From an uncultured Bacteroidia bacterium (GTDB lineage Bacteria; Bacteroidota; Bacteroidia; Bacteroidales; UBA932): DNA of 64,000 bases. Position 1 is the stretch's first letter. Each line of letters begins with the position of its first letter. The position numbers and the translations under genes are program-made. The notes under the pieces were generated by a model that was not told the origin of the DNA, searched no databases, and saw nothing but the letters and a program-made list of their open reading frames with translations. Location: positions 27,279 through 91,278 of the forward strand of contig CADAOB010000007.1 of NCBI GenBank assembly GCA_902789445.1. The letters are read 5' to 3'. Below are positions 27,722-35,559 of this stretch, piece by piece.

Positions 27722-27820
27722 TTTTTGCCTCGTACGGACCCGGTGATGATGGCGCCGGCAGAACCCGCCTTTCGTTATGCCCGGCCAGGTCGTGCATATC
27801 GATTGTTTGCGCATTTCTGC

Positions 27821-27907
27821 GGCTGCAACGGACGCAGTTAACGGACGCAGTTGACCCGCGGCTGCAACGGACGCAGCTGAGCCCGTGGCTGCAACGGACG
27901 CAGTTGA
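27821..27907 (+). repeat. Tandem GGCTGCAACGGACGCAG units
   Basis: Full units begin at 27821, 27860 and 27887 and a partial one at 27841. The last is at the same time the left terminal repeat of the dispersed element copy B, so the tandem looks like expansion of the element's end. Confidence 0.8.
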
Positions 27908-27996
27908 TAGTCAGCGATTTACACAATATGATCCCCCTCAAAAGCAGGGGGATCACTTTTTATAACATCCTGATCCTCAAGTGTGTACATTGCAGC
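27888..27996 (+). repeat. Dispersed 109-base palindromic element with terminator hairpin (copy B)
   Basis: Same length and structure as copy A (18323-18431) but on the opposite strand. The hairpin TGATCCCCCT/AGGGGGATCA (27929-27938 with 27946-27955) is followed by CTTTTTAT, so it can end transcription from the 5'-nucleotidase gene upstream. Both copies point the T-run away from the nearest upstream gene. Confidence 0.85.
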
Positions 27997-28021
27997 GACG
28001 ATTGCCTCAGACGACGACAGG

Positions 28022-28079
28022 ATGCCCGGTCGGGGCCGGGCATGACGGCAGGCGGAAAGCGGTCGGGGCCGGGCATGAC
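28022..28079 (+). repeat. REP-like GCCCGG palindromes
   Basis: ATGCCCGG-TCGGGG-CCGGGCAT (28022-28043) is a perfect 8-base hairpin. A second, partial copy (CGGTCGGGGCCGGGCATGACG) follows 31 bases later. Related copies lie at about 18457-18480 and 28511-28530. Confidence 0.75.
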
Positions 28080-28124
28080 GGCCGACGGAAAGTGGTCAGG
28101 CGCGCATGGCGCAGACGGGGTTGT

Positions 28125-28208
28125 CCCATCCTCAAAAACGGGGCAAATTGAGGATGGGAAGGCGAAAAACGGCGTTCCATCCTCAAAAATGGCCCAAAAT
28201 GAGGATGG
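28125..28208 (+). repeat. Two CCATCCTCA hairpins
   Basis: CCCATCCTCAA pairs with TTGAGGATGGG (28125-28135 with 28148-28158), and CCATCCTCA pairs with TGAGGATGG (28177-28185 with 28200-28208). The loops differ while the arms are conserved. The same family recurs at 60821-60905. Confidence 0.85.
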
Positions 28209-28284
28209 CGAAAGGCACAGCAGCGGATGGGGTTTTGCCAAGCGAGCTTTTTTTTTGCGAGCGCAGTAAAACCCCGGAGCTGCG

Positions 28285-28362
28285 GAGCCTGACGACTGAG
28301 ACTGACGGCCGAGCCTGACGACTGAGACTGACGGCCGAGACTGACGACTGAGACTGACGGAC
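28285..28362 (+). repeat. Three tandem 26-base units
   Basis: Units 28285-28310, 28311-28336 and 28337-28362 begin GAGCCTGACGACTGAGACTG; the third differs at a few positions. The period is exactly 26 bases. Confidence 0.85.
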
Positions 28363-28386
28363 GATGCTAGGCAGGAGGTGGTCATT

Positions 28387-28505
28387 TGGGTAGGTCGCCG
28401 GATGTTTTGGGGTAGGTCAATCCGTTCGGCGGGGACCTACCCCGAGCTATGCAATGTGAGGCCATTTTACGGGGTAGGTCTCGGCCATTCCGTCGGACCT
28501 ACCCC
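28387..28505 (+). repeat. GGGGTAGGTC hairpins
   Basis: GGGGTAGGTC pairs with GACCTACCCC twice: 28409-28418 with 28434-28443, and 28471-28480 with 28496-28505. A lone half site TGGGTAGGTC lies at 28387. The loops are about 15 bases and unrelated. Confidence 0.85.
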
Positions 28506-28548
28506 AGAAAGATGCCCGGTCGGGGCCGGGAAACCGGCAGAATCTTCG

Positions 28549-30654
28549 TTATTTCTTCTTGAAATACTCGAAGAGGATCTCCGGGAGCGGTTGTTCCAGG
28601 AGATAGCGATACCAGAATTTGTAGTCCTGGAGGGAGGAGTGCATGCCCTGGTCGCCGCGGTAGCCGTGCATGCCGTCGGGGTAGATCATCAGTTCGAAGT
28701 CCTTGTGGTCTCTCTCGAGCTGGTCGATCAGCTGGAGCGTGTTCTGGAAATGGACGTTGTCGTCGCCGGTACCGTGGGTGATACGCAACATGTTGGTCGC
28801 ATCCCCCCGGTACTTGCCCACGCGGTCGATGACGCGGGACTTGGCGTAGCCGTCGGGGTTGTCCTGCGGACGGTCCATGTAACGCTCGCCGTAGTGCGTG
28901 TCATAGAGTCCCCAGTCATAGACGCCGCCGCCGGCGATGCCATACTGGAAGTGCTCATTGCCTTCGGTCACGCAGAGCGTAGTCATCGTGCCGCCGAAAG
29001 AGAAGCCCTCCACGCCGATCTTGTTCTCATCCACGAACGGCATCTTGCGGAAATGGTCGATGCCGTCGCAGAAATCCTGGAGTTCCAGGACACCCAGATA
29101 GCGGTACACCGCCTCGACGCCCTTCTTGCCGTAGTGACCGCCGGCCCGGTTGTCGAGCGTCACCTGGATCACACCGTGGTTGGCCCACCACTGGTTGTTC
29201 ATCGTGATGCCGCGCCAGCCTTCGCGGACCTGCGGATTGTCGGGTCCACCGTAGATGTTGACTTTCACCGGATACCGCTTGTTCTTGTCGAAATCGACCG
29301 GCCAGGTGACGGCCGCCGGGATCTTCAGGCCGTCGCGGGTGGTGACATAGACCAGTTCCGGAAGCGCGATGGCATATTGGTCGAATTTCTCTCCTTTTGA
29401 ATCGTAGATGAGTTTGACATGCTTGGCCGGATCCACGTCGCCCTTGGCAGGAACCGTGATATCGACCAGCTGCGTGGGCGTCCGGTAGTTGGAGACCAGG
29501 GCCGCCACATGCTTGCCGTCTTCCGATACCGTCACGCCGGCAAAATTGTAGGGTCCGTACGAAATCCGCTGCACCACCTTTGAACGGAGGTCGAGCCGAT
29601 AGATGTCCACGCGCGTGGTAGCCTCCCGCTTCGCGGTGAAGAAGAGCTGTTTCTTGTCCACCTGGAGCAGGTTCACACTCCAGTTTTTGCCGGCTGTCAG
29701 CTGCTCGAACTTCGCGCCGTCATAGGAGAGGAAATAGATCTGCTGCCAGCCCGTGAAATCGCGGACGATGTAGATGCCGTCCTTCGAGAAGAGCATACCG
29801 TCCATCCAGTCGATCCAGCTGTCCTGGTGCTCTTTGTAAACCAGGACCTTGCTGCCGGTCTGCGGCGTGACGCTGTAGAGCTGGAAATTGTCCTGCGCCC
29901 GGTCCATCCAGCTGACCATCAGCTTCGTGCCGTCGCCGCTCCAGAACGGCGTGCCGAAATACTGGTCCACGGTCGGGTCGAAGTCGGCCCAGACCGTCTC
30001 GCCGCCCGCCACGGAGACAAAGCCCAACTTCACCTCCGGATTCGGATCGCCCGTCTTGGGATAGCGCGTTTCGTTGAGACGGCCGTGCTTGCCCTTCGCC
30101 GAATAGATGGGGAACATCGGCACCTTCGAATTGTCGAAACGGTAGTAAGCGATCACCTTGCTGTCGGGCGACCACCAGAAGGCGCGGTACATCGACGGCC
30201 GGCCGAAGATCTCCTCGTAATAGACCCAGGAGGCATAACCGTTGAGGATCAGGTCACTGCCGTCGTAGGTATGGCGGACGACCTGCCGCGAATGCACGTC
30301 GATGGAATACAGGTCGTTGTTCAGGGTAAAGGCGATCTTCGTCGAATCGGGCGACCAGGTGGGATTGACCCAGCCGGGTACGAGATTCTCGATGTTGGCT
30401 GCTTTCAGGCGCGGTTTCGGCGGAACGGGCGTGCTGATGCCGGTTTTGGACGACCAGCTGAAACGGTCGCGGCCGACAGAATAGACCAATGAGCCATCGT
30501 TATAATCCATGGGATAGGGAGCCGCTTTGACAAGGCCTTCGGGGAAAGCATTCAACAGTTGGGCTTCCGTGAATCGTTTTCCGCTGAGGGCGGTCTGGCC
30601 GTGCAGGGGAAAGAACAGCAGGGCCGCCAGGGCGGCGAGCAGGATACGTTTCAT
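28549..30654 (-). CDS. Secreted dipeptidyl peptidase IV-like S9 family peptidase
   Basis: The product (701 residues, signal peptide to about residue 20) has the two parts of DPP-IV: an N-terminal beta-propeller (about residues 40-440) and a C-terminal alpha/beta hydrolase. The catalytic serine is in GVEGFSFGG (usual form GWSYGG), the aspartate in THGTGDDNVH and the histidine in PDGMHGYRG. The family removes dipeptides, often X-Pro, from peptide N-termini in the periplasm or at the surface. The start at 30654 is preferred to the long upstream frame because it gives the signal peptide. It follows the zinc metallopeptidase gene by eight bases. Confidence 0.9.
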   Translation of the reverse strand: MKRILLAALAALLFFPLHGQTALSGKRFTEAQLLNAFPEGLVKAAPYPMDYNDGSLVYSVGRDRFSWSSKTGISTPVPPKPRLKAANIENLVPGWVNPTWSPDSTKIAFTLNNDLYSIDVHSRQVVRHTYDGSDLILNGYASWVYYEEIFGRPSMYRAFWWSPDSKVIAYYRFDNSKVPMFPIYSAKGKHGRLNETRYPKTGDPNPEVKLGFVSVAGGETVWADFDPTVDQYFGTPFWSGDGTKLMVSWMDRAQDNFQLYSVTPQTGSKVLVYKEHQDSWIDWMDGMLFSKDGIYIVRDFTGWQQIYFLSYDGAKFEQLTAGKNWSVNLLQVDKKQLFFTAKREATTRVDIYRLDLRSKVVQRISYGPYNFAGVTVSEDGKHVAALVSNYRTPTQLVDITVPAKGDVDPAKHVKLIYDSKGEKFDQYAIALPELVYVTTRDGLKIPAAVTWPVDFDKNKRYPVKVNIYGGPDNPQVREGWRGITMNNQWWANHGVIQVTLDNRAGGHYGKKGVEAVYRYLGVLELQDFCDGIDHFRKMPFVDENKIGVEGFSFGGTMTTLCVTEGNEHFQYGIAGGGVYDWGLYDTHYGERYMDRPQDNPDGYAKSRVIDRVGKYRGDATNMLRITHGTGDDNVHFQNTLQLIDQLERDHKDFELMIYPDGMHGYRGDQGMHSSLQDYKFWYRYLLEQPLPEILFEYFKKK

Positions 30655-30662
30655 ATTGTGTG

Positions 30663-31340
30663 TCAGTTTCTTCGTCCGGAAAAGATGGAAAGATAATAGA
30701 TGAGCGTGGCCAGCGAACTGAGTGCCGCCACGACATAGGTATAGGCAGCGGCCTTGAGTGCGCCGCGGGCCTCGTCCTGATTGGAAAGATCGACGATCTC
30801 CGTGCGGTTCAGCCAGGCCAGCGCCCGGCGGCTGGCGTCGATCTCCACGGGCAGGGTCACCAGGCTGAAGAGCGTCGAAAATCCGAAGAGGATGATCCCC
30901 AGCCACATGATCTGCGGAAAGATGTTGATCAGCAACATACCGCCCAGCAGGACGAAGGGGACGATCCGCGAGGTGATCGAGACCACCGGAACCAGGGCCG
31001 AACGGACCTTGACCGGGAAGTAGCCCTGCGCGTGCTGCACGGCGTGGCCGCACTCGTGTGCCGCCACGGCCGCCGCCGCCACGTTGGTCTGGGCATACAC
31101 GGCCTGGCTGAGATTGACCGTCTTGTTCGTGGGATTGAAATTGTCGGTGAGCTGGCCCGGCGTGGAGGTCACCTTCACGTCGCGGATACCGTGGTCGGCC
31201 AGCATCCGGACGGCTACTTCACGGCCGGCCATCCCGTTCAGCAGCGGGCATTCCGACGCCTGCTGGAATTTCTTTTGAAAAGACGCCTGCACCGCATAGC
31301 TGAGCACAGTAACGCCTATGAACAGAATCCAATACATCAT
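30663..31340 (-). CDS. YugP family neutral zinc metallopeptidase
   Basis: The 225-residue membrane protein has an N-terminal membrane helix, the zinc motif HECGH in VAAHECGHAVQHAQGY near residue 100, and three further membrane helices (SALVPVVSITSRIVPFVLLGG onward). The region VNLSQAVYAQTNVAAAAVA before the motif is typical of YugP. Substrates are unknown; membrane-protein quality control is inferred. Two adjacent ATG codons (31340 and 31337) are possible starts. It precedes the DPP-IV-like gene on the same strand. Confidence 0.88.
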   Translation of the reverse strand: MMYWILFIGVTVLSYAVQASFQKKFQQASECPLLNGMAGREVAVRMLADHGIRDVKVTSTPGQLTDNFNPTNKTVNLSQAVYAQTNVAAAAVAAHECGHAVQHAQGYFPVKVRSALVPVVSITSRIVPFVLLGGMLLINIFPQIMWLGIILFGFSTLFSLVTLPVEIDASRRALAWLNRTEIVDLSNQDEARGALKAAAYTYVVAALSSLATLIYYLSIFSGRRN

Positions 31341-31385
31341 AGTCGAAAAAAATTTGTTAAAGATAGTAAAAATTAAAAAAATACC

Positions 31386-31393
31386 TACTTTTG
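31386..31393 (+). promoter_or_regulatory. -7 promoter box of the ABC transporter gene
   Basis: TACTTTTG is a perfect TAnnTTTG, 19 bases before the ATG at 31413. Confidence 0.6.
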
Positions 31394-31412
31394 TCTTTCC
31401 TCTTTTTGCCTT

Positions 31413-33230
31413 ATGAATCTCATCCAACTCTTCAAGAACATACGACCTTTTGTAAGGCCGTACCGCTGGCTGGTGGCCATTACGCTGGTGCTGACGCTGG
31501 TGGGGTCCCTGATGGCGCAGGTCAACGCCATCGTGCTCGACCGGACGGTCGATGCCATCAACGCCTTGATAGGCACCGATTTCACCTGGGCGCAGGCAGC
31601 CCGCATCATGACCATCATCTCCATCGTCCTGCTGAGCAAGGAGATTCTCTCGGCGCTGATCACCTTCGCGCAGAACTACTACGGCGAACGGATGCGGATC
31701 TTCGTTTCCCGCGACCTCTCGCAGAGCGTCATCGAGAAGGTGCTCACCTTCCGGATGGCCTATTTCAACACCGATGAGAATGCGACCGGCAAGCTGCAGG
31801 CCCGTATCGACCAGGGCGTGAGCAGCCTTTCCCGTACGGTGCAGAACTTCTTCATCGACCTGCTGCCGCTGTTCACCAGCGCCCTGCTGGCCCTGATCCT
31901 GATGTTCGCGGCCAATGTGTATGTGGGCCTGGTCGCATTGGCCATCGTGCCGGTGTACTTCTGGATCACTTACCGGCAGGCGAGGCGGCTCAAGGGCTGG
32001 CGGCGTGAGATGCGTTCCCATCTGGAGACCAAGAGCCAGGGCATCAAGAATATCATCGATTCGATCAATGTCATCAAGAGCTTCAACCGCGAGCAGATCG
32101 AGGCCGGCAAGCAGCTGGACATCCAGAACCAGGTGACGGAAAACCAGATGAAGACCCGCAAGGTGGCTTTCTACTACAACGGCCTGAAGAGTTTCGTCAA
32201 ACAGGTGGGTACGGTGCTGGTCATCATCCTGACGGCCTATCTGGTGCTGAAGGAGTACCCGGGCATGACCATCGGTAAGATCATGTACCACGTGATGCTC
32301 TTCAGCAATGTCATCGCGCCGATTACGCAGCTGCAGCGCATTTTCGACGACGTGAACGACGCGCTCATCTATGCGGAGGGCTTCTTCGGCATCCTCAATT
32401 CCGAGAAGGAAGTCGAGCCCAGCGGCGACTACAAACCCGAAAAGATCCGCGGAAAGTTCGAGCTGCGCGGCGTCAATTTTACCTATCCCAATGGCAACCA
32501 GGCGCTTTACGACGTGAACATGACCATCGAACCGGGCAAGATCACGGCCCTCGTAGGCCTTTCCGGCGCCGGCAAGAGCACGATCGTCAACCTGCTCGAC
32601 AAGTTCTATGAGCCGCAGACCGGGCAGATCCTGCTCGACGGCGTGGACCTGCGCGATTACGACACGAAGTACCTGCGCGACCATATCGGTCTGGTTCTCC
32701 AGAAAAACCACATCTTCGACGGAACCATCGAGGAGAATATCCTCTACGGCAATCCGGGCGCCACGCACGAACAGGTGGTCGAGGCCGCGAAGAAATCCCA
32801 TCTTTACGACCAGATCATGGCCTTGCCCAAGCAGTTCGCCAACAAGGCGACCGACCTGTCAGGCGGCCAGCAGCAGCGCGTGGCCATCGCGCGGATGTTC
32901 CTCAAGAATCCGCCCATCATCTTCCTCGACGAACCGACCGCCAGCCTGGACGCCATCGCCACCGAGCAGATCAAGAATTCGATCGATGCCATCAAGAAAG
33001 ACCGCACCGTGATCATCATCTCGCACAGCATCTCCCAGATCATCGACAGCGAGATGGTCTATGCCCTCAAGACCGGACGGGTCGAAGAGTCGGGCCATCC
33101 GGACGAGGTCTATAAGAAAGGCGGCATCTACAAGGACATCATCGACGCCTCCGCCCGCAGCCTCAATATTCAAAAGATTGCCCGGACCATTGGTGGTACG
33201 GACGATGGAAGTCCATCAGATAACGGATGA
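31413..33230 (+). CDS. ABC exporter, fused membrane and ATPase domains
   Basis: The 605-residue half-transporter has six membrane helices (about residues 15-320) and a nucleotide-binding domain with Walker A GLSGAGKST, the Q-loop GLVLQKNHIF, the signature LSGGQQQR, Walker B IIFLDEPTAS and the switch histidine ISHSIS. It is of the MsbA/multidrug exporter type and should work as a homodimer, but the substrate cannot be told from sequence. Its last 68 bases overlap the end of the LOG-family gene on the opposite strand. Confidence 0.92.
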   Translation: MNLIQLFKNIRPFVRPYRWLVAITLVLTLVGSLMAQVNAIVLDRTVDAINALIGTDFTWAQAARIMTIISIVLLSKEILSALITFAQNYYGERMRIFVSRDLSQSVIEKVLTFRMAYFNTDENATGKLQARIDQGVSSLSRTVQNFFIDLLPLFTSALLALILMFAANVYVGLVALAIVPVYFWITYRQARRLKGWRREMRSHLETKSQGIKNIIDSINVIKSFNREQIEAGKQLDIQNQVTENQMKTRKVAFYYNGLKSFVKQVGTVLVIILTAYLVLKEYPGMTIGKIMYHVMLFSNVIAPITQLQRIFDDVNDALIYAEGFFGILNSEKEVEPSGDYKPEKIRGKFELRGVNFTYPNGNQALYDVNMTIEPGKITALVGLSGAGKSTIVNLLDKFYEPQTGQILLDGVDLRDYDTKYLRDHIGLVLQKNHIFDGTIEENILYGNPGATHEQVVEAAKKSHLYDQIMALPKQFANKATDLSGGQQQRVAIARMFLKNPPIIFLDEPTASLDAIATEQIKNSIDAIKKDRTVIIISHSISQIIDSEMVYALKTGRVEESGHPDEVYKKGGIYKDIIDASARSLNIQKIARTIGGTDDGSPSDNG

Positions 33231-34317
33231 CGTCTTCGGGTTCGTCCGTAATCTTGAGGATCAGGTTCTGGTACTTGCCCCGCTCGTGGAGATCCGCCAG
33301 GAGCGAGTAGATGGGGGTCTCTTCCGTATAGTATTTCTTTCCCAGGAAGATCATCGGGCTGGCGTAGCCCAGCGTTTCGTAGTGGTTCTGGGCGGCGTCC
33401 TGGAAGATTTCCTGGAAGGTGCCGGCGCTGCCCGGGGTGTAGATGATGCCGCCCTTCGGGATGGAGATGATGTAGTTTTCGCGGACGCTGTTGTCGAAGA
33501 ACTTGGCGATTTCCGTGGCGAAGGGCGTGGCGGGCTCGTGGCCGTAGAACCAGGTGGGGATGCCCAGGCTGTGGAACTGCGGGTCGTGCGGGTATTTCTC
33601 CATCACCTCGAAGGCGTGCGTCAGCCAGCCCGGATCCCGAAAAGTGGGGGAGACACCGATCGTGGCGAGCGCGTCTTCCACTTCCGCGTCGCTGCGCCCC
33701 GCCAGCCAGGCGCCCAGGTGGACAGCTTCCATCGCGCCGGGGCCGCCGCCGCTGACCATCAGTTTCCCGATCTCGGTCAGGCGTTTGCTGATGGTGACGA
33801 TCTGCCGGTAGTTCGGGTCGGTGCGCTTGACGGCGTGGCCGCCCATGACCGCGACGATGTCCTTCTCGTCGTAGTCCTTGATGAACTGTTCCAGCGCGTT
33901 GCCGATGGAATGGTCGTGGAGGACGCGGCAAAGCGTTTCCTTGATGTCATCGGTCTGCTTGCCCATGGCCATGTAGCGCTCGTAATTGATGGTGTCGTAG
34001 CAGGTGTACCAGGTCTCGTGATAACCCGGTTTGTAGTGCAGGTAGAGGGATTTGGCATCGTAAAGCCGCTTGGGAAACACCTTGAACGGCATCTTCACGC
34101 GGGGCAGCACGATACAGTTCTCGTCCATGGCATAGTACATCCGCACCGGGAAGTGGCAGCCCATGAAGAGGCAGTCCTCGAAACGGTAGTTTTCCAGCGG
34201 GAAACCGCATTTTTCAAAATTGACGGCCTGAAAGGCGCAGTGACGGATGGTTTCGTTCTGGGAAAGCAGCTGACGCAGGTCGTACAATTCTTCGATTTCG
34301 GTGTAGTTCTCTCTCAT
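33163..34317 (-). CDS. LOG family (TIGR00730-like) Rossmann-fold protein
   Basis: The C-terminal 240 residues carry the LOG signature: VSGGGPGAMEAVHLGAWLAG, then IYTPGSAGTFQEIFQD (the usual PGGxGTxxE is here PGSAGTFQE). LOG proteins cleave nucleoside 5'-monophosphates to base and ribose phosphate. The extra 110-residue N-terminus (RHCAFQAVNFEKCGFPLENYRFEDCLFMGCHF) resembles pentapeptide-type repeats and is seen in the larger Bacteroidetes members. A 68-base tail-to-tail overlap with the ABC exporter gene is unusual. It is preceded by a methyltransferase gene overlapping four bases. Confidence 0.85.
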   Translation of the reverse strand: MRENYTEIEELYDLRQLLSQNETIRHCAFQAVNFEKCGFPLENYRFEDCLFMGCHFPVRMYYAMDENCIVLPRVKMPFKVFPKRLYDAKSLYLHYKPGYHETWYTCYDTINYERYMAMGKQTDDIKETLCRVLHDHSIGNALEQFIKDYDEKDIVAVMGGHAVKRTDPNYRQIVTISKRLTEIGKLMVSGGGPGAMEAVHLGAWLAGRSDAEVEDALATIGVSPTFRDPGWLTHAFEVMEKYPHDPQFHSLGIPTWFYGHEPATPFATEIAKFFDNSVRENYIISIPKGGIIYTPGSAGTFQEIFQDAAQNHYETLGYASPMIFLGKKYYTEETPIYSLLADLHERGKYQNLILKITDEPEDVIRYLMDFHRPYHQWSGQSFEY

Positions 34318-35495
34318 TGTTTGCAGATTATCAAGATTTTACTTTTGTCGGAAAGGGTGGTGGCCAGCAGGTGGCGGCTGCCGCCGCCGGCGATGCCCAG
34401 CCGTTTGCGCAGGGCCTCGGTGTCGAGCGGAAAATTGAGGGCGGTCATCTCCAGCCGTTCAAAGCGGTGCTGCAGCTGGCGCTGCGCATCCTTGCTCCAG
34501 CCAAGCACTTCTTCCACTTCGAAGGTTTTGCCCGGGAATCCTTCGACGGGCGCGTCGCTGGTATACAAATGGGTGCTCGGGGCCAGTTTGGCCAGGCCGA
34601 AACGGGCGGACAGCAGCCGGAAGGCGCCGGCCTTGCGCAGGGCTTTGGAAGGTTGGAAAAGGTAGCGTCCCAGAGCGTTCGCATAGCGGACTTCCGCCGC
34701 CGGCTCGTCGGCGGGCGCGAATGCGAAGCGGCGGCCGTCGTCGGCGACGATGATCTGCGGTGCCGTCCGGCCGGGGTCTCCGGCCTCCAGCAGAAGCAGC
34801 AGTTCCTTGACTTCGCCGCCGGTGGCCACGACATGCAGTTCCCGGGCCTCCGGGAACTGGACAAGTGTCCGGGCGATGTCGGCCATCGGGGAGATCTTGG
34901 CCAGGACCCGGTTCGTTTTGGCAAGCAGGTCGCCCTTGACGGCGAGCAGGTCCGGTTCGCAGTCGCTGATGTCGTACACCCGTTTGGCCGTCTTGCTTCG
35001 CCGGGCGGGATCGAGGTAGATCAGGTCGAAGTGTCCGGCCGCCTGTCGCAGCCATTGCAGTCCGTCTCCCGGGTGGCTCTCGATGCGGAAACCGGGCCTG
35101 TCTTCCAGGATGTCGAAAATGTGCCGGGCGGTTTCGCAGAGGGCTTCATTCCGTTCGCAGTAATGGGCTTCGCCCGCCTTGCGGCTGAGGAACCAGCAGT
35201 CCACGCCCAGCCCGCCCGTCAGGTCGGCGATGCGGCCGCCATCCGGGACGAAGGGCTGTTTGTAGCGGGCCGTCGCCTCACTGCTGCACTGTTCCAGCGG
35301 GAGGCTGTCCGGGTAGTCGAGTTCCGGATGCGCGTGCCAGGACGGCAGTTTGTCCCGGATCTTCCGGCGCGCTTCGATGATCCGCGCCGCCCGCCGCACA
35401 TCGATGCCTGGCCAACGCCCGGCCGACAGCAGCAGCCGCCCCGGATCGTCATCCGCGTGCTCTTGTACGAACTGTATGAATTTTTCATCCGGCAT
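34314..35495 (-). CDS. Class I SAM-dependent methyltransferase with THUMP-like end
   Basis: The product (393 residues) has an N-terminal helical part of about 75 residues, then the SAM-binding motif IADLTGGLGVDCWFLS, the FDLIYLDPARRSKTAKR motif (an [D/N]PP[R/Y]-like element), and a C-terminal THUMP-like segment (LEMTALNFPLDTEALRKRLGIAGGGSRHLLAT). The family is common in Bacteroidetes and is expected to modify RNA; the position modified is unknown. The start at 35495 lies seven bases after a -7 box; the upstream in-frame codon would sit before that box. It is read together with the LOG gene. Confidence 0.85.
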   Translation of the reverse strand: MPDEKFIQFVQEHADDDPGRLLLSAGRWPGIDVRRAARIIEARRKIRDKLPSWHAHPELDYPDSLPLEQCSSEATARYKQPFVPDGGRIADLTGGLGVDCWFLSRKAGEAHYCERNEALCETARHIFDILEDRPGFRIESHPGDGLQWLRQAAGHFDLIYLDPARRSKTAKRVYDISDCEPDLLAVKGDLLAKTNRVLAKISPMADIARTLVQFPEARELHVVATGGEVKELLLLLEAGDPGRTAPQIIVADDGRRFAFAPADEPAAEVRYANALGRYLFQPSKALRKAGAFRLLSARFGLAKLAPSTHLYTSDAPVEGFPGKTFEVEEVLGWSKDAQRQLQHRFERLEMTALNFPLDTEALRKRLGIAGGGSRHLLATTLSDKSKILIICKQ

Positions 35496-35502
35496 ATCTC
35501 TA

Positions 35503-35510
35503 CAAAGATA
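35503..35510 (-). promoter_or_regulatory. -7 promoter box of the methyltransferase-LOG pair
   Basis: TATCTTTG read on the minus strand, a perfect TAnnTTTG, seven bases before the ATG at 35495. Confidence 0.55.
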
Positions 35511-35531
35511 ACATTTTTGCATCTTTTTTCC

Positions 35532-35539
35532 TATCTTTG
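35532..35539 (+). promoter_or_regulatory. -7 promoter box of the phosphohexomutase gene
   Basis: TATCTTTG, a perfect TAnnTTTG, 20 bases before the ATG at 35560 and only 21 bases from the divergent box. Confidence 0.6.
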
Positions 35540-35559
35540 AAAGTTAAACTAAAAAAACC

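Larger units (their letters stand above)
27722..28548. other. 827-base intergenic repeat cluster
   Basis: No gene is supported. The gap contains, in order: a REP-like half site, tandem GGCTGCAACGGACGCAG units, the terminator-bearing dispersed element (copy B), REP-like palindromes, two CCATCCTCA hairpins, three 26-base tandem units and two GGGGTAGGTC hairpins. The open frames across it are by-products of these repeats. Confidence 0.8.

Noticed and set aside
28021..28210. Possible CRISPR array in the repeat cluster
   Set aside because: The repeats are of several kinds, irregularly spaced and palindromic with short loops. There are no regular 28-37-base repeats with unique spacers and no cas genes nearby.
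27904..28385. Long frames across the 28 kb repeat cluster on both strands
   Set aside because: Their residues come from the palindromic repeats (SSKMAQNEDG, GPDRFPPAVMPGPDR). No start, promoter or family supports them.
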